From Caballeronia hypogeia (GTDB lineage: Bacteria > Pseudomonadota > Gammaproteobacteria > Burkholderiales > Burkholderiaceae), in assembly GCF_001544875.2 (NCBI RefSeq), contig NZ_FCOA02000015.1, positions 115,855 to 179,854 of the forward strand: a stretch of 64,000 nt of DNA, written 5' to 3'. Position numbers and translations under genes: made by a program. Below the pieces are notes generated by a model, which made no database searches, was not told where the DNA came from, and saw only the letters and a list, made by a program, of their open reading frames with translations. Position 1 is the stretch's first letter. The number at the start of each line of letters is the position of its first letter. Positions 34,758 through 45,011 of the stretch are shown here, piece by piece.

Positions 34758-35776
34758 CCATCGACGGCGTGCTCGCGCGCGACGCCCGACGCTTCGACTT
34801 CTTTCAGGCGCTGCGGCTGATCGAGCAGGCGCATGCGGAGCGCCCGCGGCTCGGCCGGTCGCTTTCCGCGCGCGACGACGCCGTGCGCCTCTCGCAGGAC
34901 CCGGAGCTGATCTTCCATCCGACGACGCTCGGCGACTACGTTCCGGGCGAGGACGGGCAGCCCGGCCGGCTCGCGGTGAATTTTCTCGGCCTGCTCGGAC
35001 CGAATGGCCCGCTGCCGACGCATCTGACCGCCTATGTGCGCGAGCGCGCCCGCAACGCGAACGATCCTACGCTCGCGCGCTTTCTCGACATGTTCCATCA
35101 CCGGATGCTGTCGCTCTTCTATCGCGCATGGGCCGATGCCCAGCCGGTCGTGAGCGCCGACCGGCCGCGCGAGGATCGCTTCGCGGATTACGTCGGCAGC
35201 CTGTTCGGCCTGGGCGCGCCGGCGCTCGCCGGTCGCGACGCCGTGCCCGATTCCGCCAAGCGGCACTTCGCGGGCCTGCTCGCCGCGCCGACGCGCCATG
35301 CCGACGGGCTGCGGCTGATCCTCGCGCGCTTCTTCGGCGTGAACGTGTCGATCGAGCAATGGCGCGGCCACTGGATCGCGCTGCCGGACGAGGCCTGCAC
35401 GCGTCTGGGCGGCGCGCAACTCGGCGTATCGACGGTCGTCGGCACGCGGGTGTGGGACTGCCAGCACAAGTTCCGGATCGTGATCGGGCCGCTTCGCCAT
35501 GCCGATTTCGCGCGCTTCCTGCCGGGCGGGAAGAGCCTTGCGAAGCTCGCCGACTGGGTCCGCAACTACGTGCGCGATCCGCTCGACTGGGACGTCGCGC
35601 TGCATCTGAAGCGCGATGAAGTGCCCCCGCTGCGTTTGCAAGGCAGCACGGCAAACGGCGCACGCCTCGGCTGGAACACCTGGCTCACGAGCGGTGCGCC
35701 GGTCCATGACAACCATCGGGTCGTGATCGCCGGGCAGGCGGGAGCGAGCCATCGCAAGGAGACTCCTCATGACTGA
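34742..35776 (+). CDS. tssG: T6SS baseplate protein TssG
   Basis: 344 residues. RRFDFFQALRLIEQA near the N-terminus, then LIFHPTTLGDYV, VNFLGLLGPNGPLPTHLTAY and FLDMFHHRMLSLFYRAWADA, all typical of TssG. Overlaps tssF by 16 nt and clpV by 8 nt. Works with TssF as a trifurcated hub in the baseplate. Confidence 0.94.
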   Translation: MRDALTIDGVLARDARRFDFFQALRLIEQAHAERPRLGRSLSARDDAVRLSQDPELIFHPTTLGDYVPGEDGQPGRLAVNFLGLLGPNGPLPTHLTAYVRERARNANDPTLARFLDMFHHRMLSLFYRAWADAQPVVSADRPREDRFADYVGSLFGLGAPALAGRDAVPDSAKRHFAGLLAAPTRHADGLRLILARFFGVNVSIEQWRGHWIALPDEACTRLGGAQLGVSTVVGTRVWDCQHKFRIVIGPLRHADFARFLPGGKSLAKLADWVRNYVRDPLDWDVALHLKRDEVPPLRLQGSTANGARLGWNTWLTSGAPVHDNHRVVIAGQAGASHRKETPHD

Positions 35777-38402
35777 AATCAGCCGCATGGCGCTCTTCGG
35801 CAAGCTCGACCCGCTTGCTTATCGCGCGATCGAAAACGGCGCGGCGTTCTGCAAGCTGCGCGGCAATCCGTATGTCGAACTGGCGCACTGGATGCATCAG
35901 ATCCTGCTCGCGGCGGATTCGGACCTGCGCCGCCTCGTGCGTCATTTCGAGCTGGACGAGGCCGCGCTCGAACGCGATCTGACCGCCGCGCTCGACCGCC
36001 TGCCGCGCGGCGCGACGGCCGTCTCCGACATCTCCGCGCAAGTCGACGAAGCCGTCGAGCGCGGCTGGGTCGCAGGCTCGCTGATGTTCGACGCCGTGAA
36101 GGTGCGCACGGGGCATCTCGTGGTCGGCATGCTGCGCACGCCGAACCTGCGCAATGCGCTTTACGCGCTCTCGCGCCAGTTCGAAAAGATCAGTTTCGAT
36201 GCGCTCTCCGCTCGCTTCGACGCGCTGCTCGACGGCTCGCCCGAAGGGCAGGCCGCGCCTGTCGGAGGGCCCGCCGGTTCCACCGGACACGCCGCGCCGC
36301 TCGCGGAGAATGACGCGCTCGCCCGATACACCGTCGATCTCACCGCCGAGGCGCGCGAGGGCAAGCTCGATCCCATCGTCGGGCGCGACATGGAGATTCG
36401 CCAGGTCATCGACATTCTGATGCGCCGCCGCCAGAACAACCCGATCCTCACGGGCGAGGCGGGCGTCGGCAAGACGGCGGTGGTGGAAGGTTTCGCGCAG
36501 CGCGTCGTCGCGGGCGAGGTGCCCCCCGCGTTGCGCGACGCCGTCGTGCGCACGCTCGATATCGGGCTGCTGCAGGCGGGCGCGAGCGTGAAGGGCGAGT
36601 TCGAGAACCGGCTGAAGCAGGTGATCGAAGCGGTGCAGGCGTCGGACAAGCCGGTGATCATGTTCATCGACGAGGCGCATACGCTCGTCGGCGCGGGCGG
36701 CGCGGCCGGCACCGGCGACGCCGCCAACCTGCTCAAGCCCGCGCTTGCACGCGGCACGCTGCGCACCATCGCCGCGACGACGTGGGTCGAATACAAGAAG
36801 CACATCGAGAAAGATCCGGCGCTCACGCGGCGCTTTCAGGTCGTCAAGGTGCCCGAGCCTTCCGAAGCGAACGCCATCGCGATGATGCGCGGCCTCGTGC
36901 GCAAGATGGAGCGGCATCACGGCGTGCAGGTGCTCGACGAGGCGCTGGAGGCGGCGGTGAAGCTCTCGCATCGCTTCATTCCCGCGCGCCAGTTGCCCGA
37001 CAAGGCCGTGAGTCTGCTCGACACCGCCTGTGCGCGCGTCGCGGTGAGTCAGCAGGCGCTGCCGCCCGCCATCGACGACGCGAAGCGGCGCATCGAGACA
37101 TGGGAAACCGAAAGCGAAATCGTGGCGCGCGAAGCGGCGCTCGGCATCGACACGCAGGAACGCGCCGCCGATGTCGCCGCCCGGCTCGACGCCGAGCGCG
37201 CACGCCTCGCCGAACTCACCGCGCGCTGGGAAGCGGAACGCGTGCTCGTCGGGCGGATTCTCGCGGCGCGGCGCGACATCGAGAAACGCGCAGAAGCCTC
37301 GGACACGCTCGCCGAACTGAAGACGCTCACCGATGAGCTCGCGCAACGTCAGGGCGAAGCGCCGCTGATCATGCCGGGCGTGGATGCGCATGCGGTCGCG
37401 TCGGTGGTGCAGGACTGGACCGGCATTCCGGTCGGCCGCATGGTGCGCGACGAAGCCGCGAGCGTGCTCGATCTGGCCGCGACGCTGAGCCGCCGCATCG
37501 TCGGGCAGGACCATGCGATGCAGATGATCGCGCGCCGCGTGCAGACCGCGCGCGCCGGCCTCGACGATCCCTGCAAGCCGGTCGGCGTGTTCATGCTGGC
37601 GGGCACCTCGGGCGTCGGCAAGACCGAAACCGCGCTCGCGCTCGCCGAGGCGCTCTATGGCGGCGAGGACAACGTCATCACCGTGAACATGAGCGAGTAC
37701 CAGGAGGCGCATACGGTGTCGCTGCTCAAGGGCGCGCCGCCGGGATATGTCGGCTATGGCGAAGGCGGCGTGCTCACCGAGGCGGTGCGGCGCCGTCCGT
37801 ACAGCGTGGTGCTGCTCGATGAATTCGAGAAGGCGCATCCGGACGTGCACAAGCTCTTCTTCCAGGTCTTCGACAAGGGCCGCATGGAAGACGGCGAGGG
37901 CCGCGAGATCGACTTTTCCAACACGCTGATCCTGCTTACGACCAACGTCGGCACCGAACTCCTCACGCATCTGTGCGGCGGCGGGCGGGCGGCTTCGTCG
38001 TCTTCATCGTCGCCCTCGCCGGAAGAGATTGCGCAAGCGCTGCGCGAACCTTTGCTCGAAGCGTTTCCGCCCGCGCTGCTCGGGCGCGTCGCGGTGATTC
38101 CCTACTACCCGCTCGACGACACGATGCTCGACGCCGTGATCCGCCTGCAACTCGCGCGCATCGGGCGGCGCATCGCGGAACGGCATCGCGTGAGCTTCGT
38201 CTTCGACGACGCGGTGGTCGCCCAGATCGCGCGGCGCTGCACGGAGCTCGCGAGCGGCGGCCGGATGATCGACGCGATCCTCACCAACACCTTGCTGCCG
38301 CGCGTGAGCGCGGAATTCCTCGGCCGTCTCGTCAATGGCCGCAGCATCGGAAAAGTCGAAGTCGGCGTGTGTGACGGCGACTTCATCTATTCGTTCGATT
38401 AA
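35769..38402 (+). CDS. clpV: T6SS AAA+ ATPase TssH/ClpV
   Basis: 877 residues. Clp N-terminal domain (to about 155), first AAA+ domain with Walker A TGEAGVGKTAVVEG and Walker B IMFIDEAHTLVG, a coiled-coil middle region around residues 440-510 (rich in E, R, A), and second AAA+ domain with Walker A AGTSGVGKTETALALAEALY and YSVVLLDEFEKAHPDVHKLF. A short serine-rich insert (RAASSSSSSPSPEE) follows the second Walker B region. ClpV unfolds contracted TssB/C sheaths for reuse. Confidence 0.96.
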   Translation: MTEISRMALFGKLDPLAYRAIENGAAFCKLRGNPYVELAHWMHQILLAADSDLRRLVRHFELDEAALERDLTAALDRLPRGATAVSDISAQVDEAVERGWVAGSLMFDAVKVRTGHLVVGMLRTPNLRNALYALSRQFEKISFDALSARFDALLDGSPEGQAAPVGGPAGSTGHAAPLAENDALARYTVDLTAEAREGKLDPIVGRDMEIRQVIDILMRRRQNNPILTGEAGVGKTAVVEGFAQRVVAGEVPPALRDAVVRTLDIGLLQAGASVKGEFENRLKQVIEAVQASDKPVIMFIDEAHTLVGAGGAAGTGDAANLLKPALARGTLRTIAATTWVEYKKHIEKDPALTRRFQVVKVPEPSEANAIAMMRGLVRKMERHHGVQVLDEALEAAVKLSHRFIPARQLPDKAVSLLDTACARVAVSQQALPPAIDDAKRRIETWETESEIVAREAALGIDTQERAADVAARLDAERARLAELTARWEAERVLVGRILAARRDIEKRAEASDTLAELKTLTDELAQRQGEAPLIMPGVDAHAVASVVQDWTGIPVGRMVRDEAASVLDLAATLSRRIVGQDHAMQMIARRVQTARAGLDDPCKPVGVFMLAGTSGVGKTETALALAEALYGGEDNVITVNMSEYQEAHTVSLLKGAPPGYVGYGEGGVLTEAVRRRPYSVVLLDEFEKAHPDVHKLFFQVFDKGRMEDGEGREIDFSNTLILLTTNVGTELLTHLCGGGRAASSSSSSPSPEEIAQALREPLLEAFPPALLGRVAVIPYYPLDDTMLDAVIRLQLARIGRRIAERHRVSFVFDDAVVAQIARRCTELASGGRMIDAILTNTLLPRVSAEFLGRLVNGRSIGKVEVGVCDGDFIYSFD

Positions 38403-38412
38403 GGAGCCAGCC

Positions 38413-38802
38413 ATGCCACAACAAGTCAGCATGGGCGCGACGCTGCAATGCTCGTTCGGCATGACGCCGTCGACGCTCGTCGTCCTGCCCGTCAACCGGG
38501 TTCGCTGCGAAGGGTCGATCGCCGCGAACATCATGGATCACGTTCCGCTCGTGAACATCATGCCGTTCGGCATGTGCACCTCGCAGGCGAATCCGGAGGT
38601 CGCCGCGGCCACCGCCGCCGCGTTCGGCACGCCGACGCCGGCGCCCTGCGTGCCCGCGACCGTGGAGCCGTGGACGCCCGGCGCGCTCACGGTGCTGCTC
38701 GGCAATCAGCCGTCGCTCGACAACGTGTCCACTTGCCTCTGCACCTGGGGCGGCGTGGTGACGATCGCCAATCCGGCGACGCGCGAAACGCAGATTCCCT
38801 GA
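38413..38802 (+). CDS. PAAR-like protein (DUF4280 type), T6SS spike tip
   Basis: 129 residues with AAGGAG ribosome binding site. Begins QQVSMGATLQCSFGMTPSTL and contains VPLVNIMPFGMCTSQANPEV and the Cys-rich closing region VSTCLCTWGGVVTIANPATR. This is the DUF4280/PAAR-like family that caps VgrG, often replacing the canonical PAAR motif. It lies 14 nt upstream of vgrG, and the coding frame has no C-terminal toxin extension. Confidence 0.82.
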   Translation: MPQQVSMGATLQCSFGMTPSTLVVLPVNRVRCEGSIAANIMDHVPLVNIMPFGMCTSQANPEVAAATAAAFGTPTPAPCVPATVEPWTPGALTVLLGNQPSLDNVSTCLCTWGGVVTIANPATRETQIP

Positions 38803-38816
38803 CGACGAGGCCCGCC

Positions 38817-40823
38817 ATGATGCTCACCGATACCAATCGCATCGCGCGGGTGACCTGCGCGCTGGGCGAGAACGCGCTCGTGCTGTATCGCATGCGGGGG
38901 CGCGAGGAGCTCGGACGGCTCGCGCAATGGGATCTCGAACTGCTCGCCGACCGCTCGAATCTCGACATCGCGCAGATGCTCGGCAGCAACTTCTCGCTGT
39001 CGCTGGAGATTCCGTCCGGCGGCAGGCGCGAGTACAACGGCATCGTCACGGCGTTCGAACTGGCGCGGCCCGCGAGCGCGCAGCCCAATCTCCCGGCGAT
39101 GTATCGCGCGACGGTGCGCCCGCGCCTGTGGCTGCTCACGCGCGCATCGCACTGCCGCTTCTTTCACCGGATGACCGTGCCCGCGATCATCGGCCATGTG
39201 TTCGCGGATTATGGCATCGACTTCGAGAACAAATGCACGGCGACATATCCGAGCCTCGAACACTGCGCGCAATATCGCGAGACGGATTTCGATTTCGTGA
39301 GCCGGCTCGCGGAGCGCGAAGGCATTTACTACTTCATCGCGCATGAGGGCGGCAAGCATCGGCTGATCCTCGCCGATTCGTCGCAGGCGCACGGCCCGAC
39401 GCCGTATTGCGCCGAGCTGCCGTTTCGCCCGCAGCCGGCCGCGCCGCACGAGCACGCGTGCATCTATGCATGGTCCACGGGCGGCGAAGTGGCCGCGGGT
39501 ATCGTCGAGATCAACGACTACGACTTCGAGAAGCCGTCGCAGTCGGCGCAGCAGGGTCTGGTCGCGCGCGCGCTGCGCACTACGCGCTTCGACCCGGCCG
39601 TCTACGCGATGCAGGAGCACGCGCCGGGCTACACGCAGCACGCCGACGCCGAGCGTCTGGCGAGCGCGCATGCCGAGGCGCATCAGGCGTCGAACGTGCG
39701 CGTGAACGCGCGCACCACGGCGCGCGCCATCTGGCCCGGCGGCCTCGTGCGGCTGATCTGGCATCCGCTGGAGTCGCAGAACCGCGAGCATCTGATCGTG
39801 TCGGCCGAGTACGCGATCAATTCGGATGACTATCTTTCTACACTCGACGCGCACGCCAGGCCGCCCGTGTTCGATTGCCAATTTCGGGCGCTGCCGCGCG
39901 ACGCCGGTTTTCGCGCCGCGCGCAGCACGCCGCGCGCGCGTGTCGCGGGACCGCAGACGGCGGTGGTCGTCGGGCCGAAGGGCGAAGAGATTCATACCGA
40001 CAAATACGGCCGCATCAAGGTGCAGTTCCATTGGGAGCAGCTCCAACCGGAGGCGTCGCGCGAGTCGCTGCTGCGCTGCTGGGTGCGCGTCGCGCAGCCG
40101 TGGGCCGGCAAGGGCTATGGCGCGTTTTTCCTGCCGCGCATCGGACAGGAAGTGCTGGTGCAGTTCATCGAGGGCGATCCGGATCAGCCGCTCGTGATCG
40201 GCAGCGTCTACAACGCCGCGCAAACGCCGCCCTGCGAACTGCCCAGGAAGATGGCGCGCACCACGCTCAAGAGCAATTCGACGAAAGGCGGCAATGGTTT
40301 CAACGAAATGCGCTTCGACGATACCAAGGGCGCGGAGCAGTTGTTCTTCCACGCCGAGCGCGATCTGGAGACCTGGGTGAAGCACGACGCGCTGACGCGC
40401 ATCGGCGGCGAGCGCCATGTAATCGTCGAGCAGGACGAGTTTGTGCGCTGCGGCGGCGAGCGCAGCGACAACGTGCGCGGCAGCCAGCGCGTGCGCATCG
40501 GCGGCAAATATTCGCTCGATGTCGGCGGCGATACGCAACACAAGAGCGGGGCGAATATTTCGGTGGGGGCGGGTGTTAACGTCGATGTGAAGGGCGGGAC
40601 GAACGTCACCATCGAGGCGGGCGAGGTGCTCACGCTCAAGGCGGGCGGCAACACCATCGTGCTCTCGTCATCCGGCATCGCGATCAGCACGGCGGGGCGG
40701 GTGACGATCGACGGCGCGGTGGTGCAGATCAACTGCGGCGGCGGTGGCGGCGGGGCGGGCGCGGCGAGCGCGTCGCCCGATGGACCCACCGAGCCCCGTC
40801 AGGCCGACGACGGCTCGAAATGA
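38817..40823 (+). CDS. vgrG: T6SS spike protein VgrG (TssI)
   Basis: 668 residues; two adjacent ATGs (38817, 38820). N-terminal gp27-like part (RFFHRMTVPAIIGHVFADYG, YRETDFDFVSRLAEREGIYY), gp5 OB-fold part with the VgrG signature KYGRIKVQFHWEQ and CWVRVAQPWAGKGYGAFFLP, RIGQEVLVQFIEGDPDQPLV, then gp5 needle repeats (GGDTQHKSGANISVGAGVNV). The C-terminus is a short Gly/Ala tail, so no evolved effector domain is present. Its stop overlaps an ATG of the next gene. Confidence 0.95.
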   Translation: MMLTDTNRIARVTCALGENALVLYRMRGREELGRLAQWDLELLADRSNLDIAQMLGSNFSLSLEIPSGGRREYNGIVTAFELARPASAQPNLPAMYRATVRPRLWLLTRASHCRFFHRMTVPAIIGHVFADYGIDFENKCTATYPSLEHCAQYRETDFDFVSRLAEREGIYYFIAHEGGKHRLILADSSQAHGPTPYCAELPFRPQPAAPHEHACIYAWSTGGEVAAGIVEINDYDFEKPSQSAQQGLVARALRTTRFDPAVYAMQEHAPGYTQHADAERLASAHAEAHQASNVRVNARTTARAIWPGGLVRLIWHPLESQNREHLIVSAEYAINSDDYLSTLDAHARPPVFDCQFRALPRDAGFRAARSTPRARVAGPQTAVVVGPKGEEIHTDKYGRIKVQFHWEQLQPEASRESLLRCWVRVAQPWAGKGYGAFFLPRIGQEVLVQFIEGDPDQPLVIGSVYNAAQTPPCELPRKMARTTLKSNSTKGGNGFNEMRFDDTKGAEQLFFHAERDLETWVKHDALTRIGGERHVIVEQDEFVRCGGERSDNVRGSQRVRIGGKYSLDVGGDTQHKSGANISVGAGVNVDVKGGTNVTIEAGEVLTLKAGGNTIVLSSSGIAISTAGRVTIDGAVVQINCGGGGGGAGAASASPDGPTEPRQADDGSK

Positions 40824-40843
40824 ACGCGCACGGAGGAGTCACC

Positions 40844-42274
40844 ATGTATCTGACGCTCACGGTCGACACGTATCAGGGCAACGCGCCCGATGCGCCGCTC
40901 GTATGCCGCTTCGGCGCGGCGGGCGGGACCATCGGGCGCGGCCCCGACAACACGATGGTGCTGCCGGATGCGGCGAAGTCCGTGTCGCGCGTGCATGCGC
41001 GGATCGAATGGGCGGAGGACGGCTGGCGGCTCGCCGACCTTGGCAGCAATCCGAGCCGGCACAACGGACGGCCGCTCGCGAGCGGTCAGCCCGCGCGCCT
41101 GGGCGATGGCGACTGGCTGGAAATCGGCGCGTATCGGCTCGGCGTTCGGGCGATGGCGCGCGCAAGCGCCGCCGCCTTCGAAGCGCCGCTCGGCGTGCAC
41201 GATCGACGCGGTTTCGATCCGCTCGATATCGCAAGCGCGGGTGAGTGCGCGTTGTTGCAGGCGAGCGCGCACGATCCGCTCGCGCACGCGGCGGTGCTCG
41301 CGGATGCCCCGCTGCCGGGGCCGCGCTTCGATCCCCTCGGCGATGGGTCTGACGTACCGTCCCGGCTCGATGGACATGCGATGTTCGCCGGGTCGCAAAG
41401 CGATCACGTGCCGCCCGAGCAGTTCGCCTACGTGCCGCCTGCCGGCGCGATGGCGCATGCGCCGGCGGGCGGGATTCCGAACGACTACGATCCGCTGGAC
41501 GATGTCGCCCTCGCGCCTGCCGAAAACGCCGCGCCCGTGTCGATTCCCGGGCCCGCGCCGCGCGCCACGATGCCGGCTGCCGCGCTGTCGGGCGAAGCGT
41601 TCGGCGCGCCTTCCCGCCACGCCACGAAAGCGCCGGGCATCGACGCTGCGAATGACGCCAGCGCCGAATCGGCCTTCGCGGCGCTGCTCGACGGCCTGGG
41701 CGTCGATGCCGCCGCGCTCGGCGCCCGCGATGCCGCCGAGATCGCGCGTCTTGCCGGCGCGATGCTGCGCACGGCGGTGCGCGGCGTGGTGGACGTGCTG
41801 TTGTCGCGCTCGGTGCTCAAGCGCGAGATCAGCCTCGACACGACCATGCTGGTCCAGCGCGACAACAACCCGCTCAAGTTTTTCCCCGACGGCGACGGCG
41901 CGCTCGCGCAGATGATGCGCGGCGCGAGCGCCGGCTACCTGCCCGCGCAGGCCGCGCTCGAAGGCGCGTTCGACGACATCCGCCGCCACGAGCTCGCGGT
42001 CCTCGCGGGCACGCGCGCGGCCATGCAGCATTTGCTCGGCCGCTTCGACCCGCAGGCGATCGCGCGCGCCGACACGCGGCGCGGCTGGTTCGACTGGCTG
42101 CCCGCGCGCCGCAAGGCGCGCCAGTGGGACCGTCTCGTCGCGCTGCACGCCGAGCTGGAACGCGCGAGCGCCGACGACCTCCGGGCGCTGTGCGGCAGCG
42201 CCTTCAACGACGCCTACGAGCGGCAGGCGAACGGCCACGCCGACACGATGCCGCTGGCCCCTTCAATCCGATAG
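40844..42274 (+). CDS. tagH: T6SS FHA-domain scaffold (TagH/Fha)
   Basis: 476 residues from the ATG at 40844, preceded by a strong GGAGGAG (40831-40837); an ATG at 40820 overlapping the vgrG stop is an alternative. FHA domain in the first ~100 residues with GTIGRGPDN, SVSRVHARI and the NPSRHNGRPL loop, which bind phosphothreonine. A disordered Ala/Pro linker with repeated 'DPL' motifs follows (RRGFDPLD, RFDPLGD, NDYDPLDD), then the C-terminal VI_FHA domain (LLSRSVLKREISLDTTMLVQ). Expected substrate of PpkA and PppA, encoded nearby. Confidence 0.9.
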   Translation: MYLTLTVDTYQGNAPDAPLVCRFGAAGGTIGRGPDNTMVLPDAAKSVSRVHARIEWAEDGWRLADLGSNPSRHNGRPLASGQPARLGDGDWLEIGAYRLGVRAMARASAAAFEAPLGVHDRRGFDPLDIASAGECALLQASAHDPLAHAAVLADAPLPGPRFDPLGDGSDVPSRLDGHAMFAGSQSDHVPPEQFAYVPPAGAMAHAPAGGIPNDYDPLDDVALAPAENAAPVSIPGPAPRATMPAAALSGEAFGAPSRHATKAPGIDAANDASAESAFAALLDGLGVDAAALGARDAAEIARLAGAMLRTAVRGVVDVLLSRSVLKREISLDTTMLVQRDNNPLKFFPDGDGALAQMMRGASAGYLPAQAALEGAFDDIRRHELAVLAGTRAAMQHLLGRFDPQAIARADTRRGWFDWLPARRKARQWDRLVALHAELERASADDLRALCGSAFNDAYERQANGHADTMPLAPSIR

Positions 42275-42295
42275 CAACCGAAAAGCGAGGCGACG

Positions 42296-43633
42296 ATGTC
42301 CTGGAACAACAAGGTGATCTGGTCGGAGGGCATGCTGCTGCAGCCGCAGCATCTTCAGCAGCACGACCGCTACCTGCGCGCGCAGATCGACGCGCGCTGC
42401 GCCGCGCTGCGTCCCTACGCATTCGGCTTTTCGGAGCTTGCGATCGACGTCGAGCAACTGAAGCTCGGCCGCATCGCGCTGACCGCGTGCGCCGGCGTGC
42501 TGCCCGACGGCAGCCCGTTTCGCCTGCCCGCCGACGATGACCTGCCGCTGCCGCTCGCCATTCCCGAGGACGCACGCGATCTGACGGTGGTGCTCGCGCT
42601 GCCCGCCGCGCGTCATGGCGTGCCGGAAGCCGCGCATGCGGTGCAAGCCGGCGACGGCTTCGCGCGTCACCGCATCGCGGAAACCGAAGTGCTCGACAGC
42701 AACGACGGCGCGAACGGCGCGGCGCTCGTGCAGGTCGGCAAGCTTCAGCTGCGGCTCGCGTTCGAGCGGGACGTGGTTCATGCGCACACGTCGCTGGGGG
42801 TTGCGCGCATCGTCGAGCGGCGGGCGGACAACAGCATCGTGCTCGATGCCGCCTATGCGCCGCCTTGCCTCGACTATCGCGTGTCGCGGCGGCTCACCGC
42901 GTTCGTCGACGAGCTCGCGGGTCTCATGCATCAGCGCGGCGATGCGCTCGCCGCGCGCCTGGCCCGTCCCGCCGCGACCGGCGCGGCCGAAATCGCCGAC
43001 TTCCTCCTGCTGCAGCTGCTCAACCGGGCGGAACCGCTGTTCGCGGGGATCGCGTCGACCACGGGTCTGCATCCGCACGATCTGCATCAGCACGTGTTGC
43101 AGCTTGCGGGCGAGCTCGCGACTTTCAGTCAGCCGGGCAAGCGTCCCGCCGCGTTTCCGGTCTATCGCCACGAGCGGCTCGACGAAACCTTCACGCCGCT
43201 CATCGACGCGCTGCGCTGCGCGCTGAGTTCGGTAATGGACCCGCACGCCGTGCCGATCGCGCTGGAGGAGCGCAAGTACGGCCTGCGCGTGGCGATCGTG
43301 CCGGACCGCGAGCTGTTCGCCTCCGCGAACTTCGTGCTCGCGGTGAAGGCCGATCTCGCGCCCGCCGCGCTGCTCAACGGCTTCCCGCAACAGGCCAAGC
43401 TCGGGCCGGTCGAGCGCATCCGCGATCTCGTCAATCTCCAGCTGCCGGGCATCGCGCTGCGCGCGCTGCCGGTCGCGCCGCGCCAGTTGCCGTTCCATGC
43501 CGGCTTCACCTATTTCGAGCTGGACCGTGGCGGCGAGCTGTGGCGGCAGTTCGCGACTTCGGCGGGCGTCGCGCTGCACGTCGCGGGAGATTTTCCAGGC
43601 ATCGAGTTCGAGTTCTGGGCGATCCGTCCATAA
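42296..43633 (+). CDS. tssK: T6SS baseplate-membrane adaptor TssK
   Basis: 445 residues. Begins WNNKVIWSEGMLLQPQHLQQ, a nearly invariant TssK opening, with AALRPYAFGFSELAIDVEQL and FLLLQLLNRAEPLFAGIAST further on and the C-terminal receptor-binding-like head ending HVAGDFPGIEFEFWAIRP. Joins the baseplate to the TssL-TssM membrane complex. It follows tagH by 22 nt; the tssJ lipoprotein gene often found just before tssK is absent. Confidence 0.95.
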   Translation: MSWNNKVIWSEGMLLQPQHLQQHDRYLRAQIDARCAALRPYAFGFSELAIDVEQLKLGRIALTACAGVLPDGSPFRLPADDDLPLPLAIPEDARDLTVVLALPAARHGVPEAAHAVQAGDGFARHRIAETEVLDSNDGANGAALVQVGKLQLRLAFERDVVHAHTSLGVARIVERRADNSIVLDAAYAPPCLDYRVSRRLTAFVDELAGLMHQRGDALAARLARPAATGAAEIADFLLLQLLNRAEPLFAGIASTTGLHPHDLHQHVLQLAGELATFSQPGKRPAAFPVYRHERLDETFTPLIDALRCALSSVMDPHAVPIALEERKYGLRVAIVPDRELFASANFVLAVKADLAPAALLNGFPQQAKLGPVERIRDLVNLQLPGIALRALPVAPRQLPFHAGFTYFELDRGGELWRQFATSAGVALHVAGDFPGIEFEFWAIRP

Positions 43634-43663
43634 GCCCGGCTCCATTCGACGAAGGAATCCATC

Positions 43664-44986
43664 GTGAACGCACCGACCTTTCCGCAAGCCGGCTTCGACC
43701 CGGACGACACCATCCTGATTCCGCAGCCGGGCGGACGCGTGGCGGCGCGCGTCCGTGACGAAGATCGCGGCGAAACCGCGCCACGCGAACTCCGCGCGCC
43801 CGTGCTGCCGGTCGCCGCCGGCCTGAACCCGCTCGTGCGCGCGGCCAATCCGCTGCTCGAACTGGCGCTGCCGCTGCGCCAGCGCGCGGCGATCGCCGAT
43901 ATCGAAGGGCTGCGCGCCGAGCTCGGGCGAATGGTGCGCGCCTTCGAGGCCGAAGCGCGCGCGAGCGGCATCGACACGGAAAAGCTCGCCGCGGCGCGCT
44001 ATTGCCTGTGCACCTGCATCGACGAGGCGATCTCGGGCACGCCGTGGGGCAGCGGCGTCTGGGCGAGCCGCAGCCTGCTCGTGACCTTCCATAACGAAGC
44101 GTCGGGCGGCGAACGCTTCTTCCTGATCCTGCAACGGCTCGCGCAAGACCCGGCGCGCAACGTCGATGTGCTCGAACTGCTGTACGTGATCCTGTCGCTC
44201 GGCTTCGAAGGGCGCTATCGCCTGATCGACGGCGGGCGCAGCCAGCTCGAATCCGTGCGCGAGCGGCTGGAGCGCATCATCCGCACGCGGCGCGGCGCGT
44301 TCGAAACGGAGCTGTCGGTGCACTGGCGGCCGGCCGAGCGCGCGCGCACGCCGCTCGGGCAGCGCATGCCGCCGTGGATTTGCGCCGCGCTCGCGGGCGT
44401 CGTGGTCGTGGCGACGCACGTCGCGCTCGCGCTGAGTTTGAACCGCACGTCCGACCCGGTGTTCGACGCGCTCAACCGCATCCGCGTGAGCGAGCGGCCC
44501 GCCGCGCAGGCGAGCGTGATCGCGCCCGCCGCGATGCCCGCCGCTGCCGCGACGCTCGCGACCTTCCTCGCGCCCGAAATCCGGCAAGGTCTGGTCTCGG
44601 TGCGCGAGACGGCGGACCGCTCCATCGTGACGATCACCGGCGACAACCTGTTCGCCTCCGGCAGCGCGACGCTCGATCCGGCCTACGACGCATTGATCGG
44701 ACGCATCGCGGAGGCGCTGAAGAGCGTGCCCGGCCGGGTCGTCGTCACGGGCCACACCGACGACCAGCGGCTCGTGTCGGCGCGCTTTCCGTCGAACTGG
44801 CATCTGTCGCAGGCGCGCGCCGAAAGCGTGCGCGCGATGCTCGCTTCGCTCACCGGCGTGCCCGCGCGATTTTCCGCTGAAGGGCGCGGTGACGCGGAGC
44901 CGCTCGCGCCGAACGACACGCCCGCTGGCCGCGCGAAAAACCGCCGCGTGGAGATCACGCTGCTCGCGCCTGGCGCGTCGTCGTAA
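43664..44986 (+). CDS. tssL: T6SS membrane protein TssL (DotU) with OmpA peptidoglycan-binding domain
   Basis: 440 residues. DotU domain (PLRQRAAIADIEGLRAELGR, RYCLCTCIDEAISGTPWGSG, FFLILQRLAQDPARNVDVLE, LYVILSLGFEGRYRL), a single transmembrane helix (ICAALAGVVVVATHVALALS, about 243-262), then a periplasmic OmpA-like domain (LFASGSATLDPAYDALIGRI, GHTDDQR, LSQARAESVRAMLA). This 'specialised' TssL anchors the complex to peptidoglycan itself. The fused anchor is notable because no tssJ is present. Confidence 0.95.
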   Translation: MNAPTFPQAGFDPDDTILIPQPGGRVAARVRDEDRGETAPRELRAPVLPVAAGLNPLVRAANPLLELALPLRQRAAIADIEGLRAELGRMVRAFEAEARASGIDTEKLAAARYCLCTCIDEAISGTPWGSGVWASRSLLVTFHNEASGGERFFLILQRLAQDPARNVDVLELLYVILSLGFEGRYRLIDGGRSQLESVRERLERIIRTRRGAFETELSVHWRPAERARTPLGQRMPPWICAALAGVVVVATHVALALSLNRTSDPVFDALNRIRVSERPAAQASVIAPAAMPAAAATLATFLAPEIRQGLVSVRETADRSIVTITGDNLFASGSATLDPAYDALIGRIAEALKSVPGRVVVTGHTDDQRLVSARFPSNWHLSQARAESVRAMLASLTGVPARFSAEGRGDAEPLAPNDTPAGRAKNRRVEITLLAPGASS

Positions 44987-45011
44987 CGCATTAGCATCCA
45001 CGGAGACATCG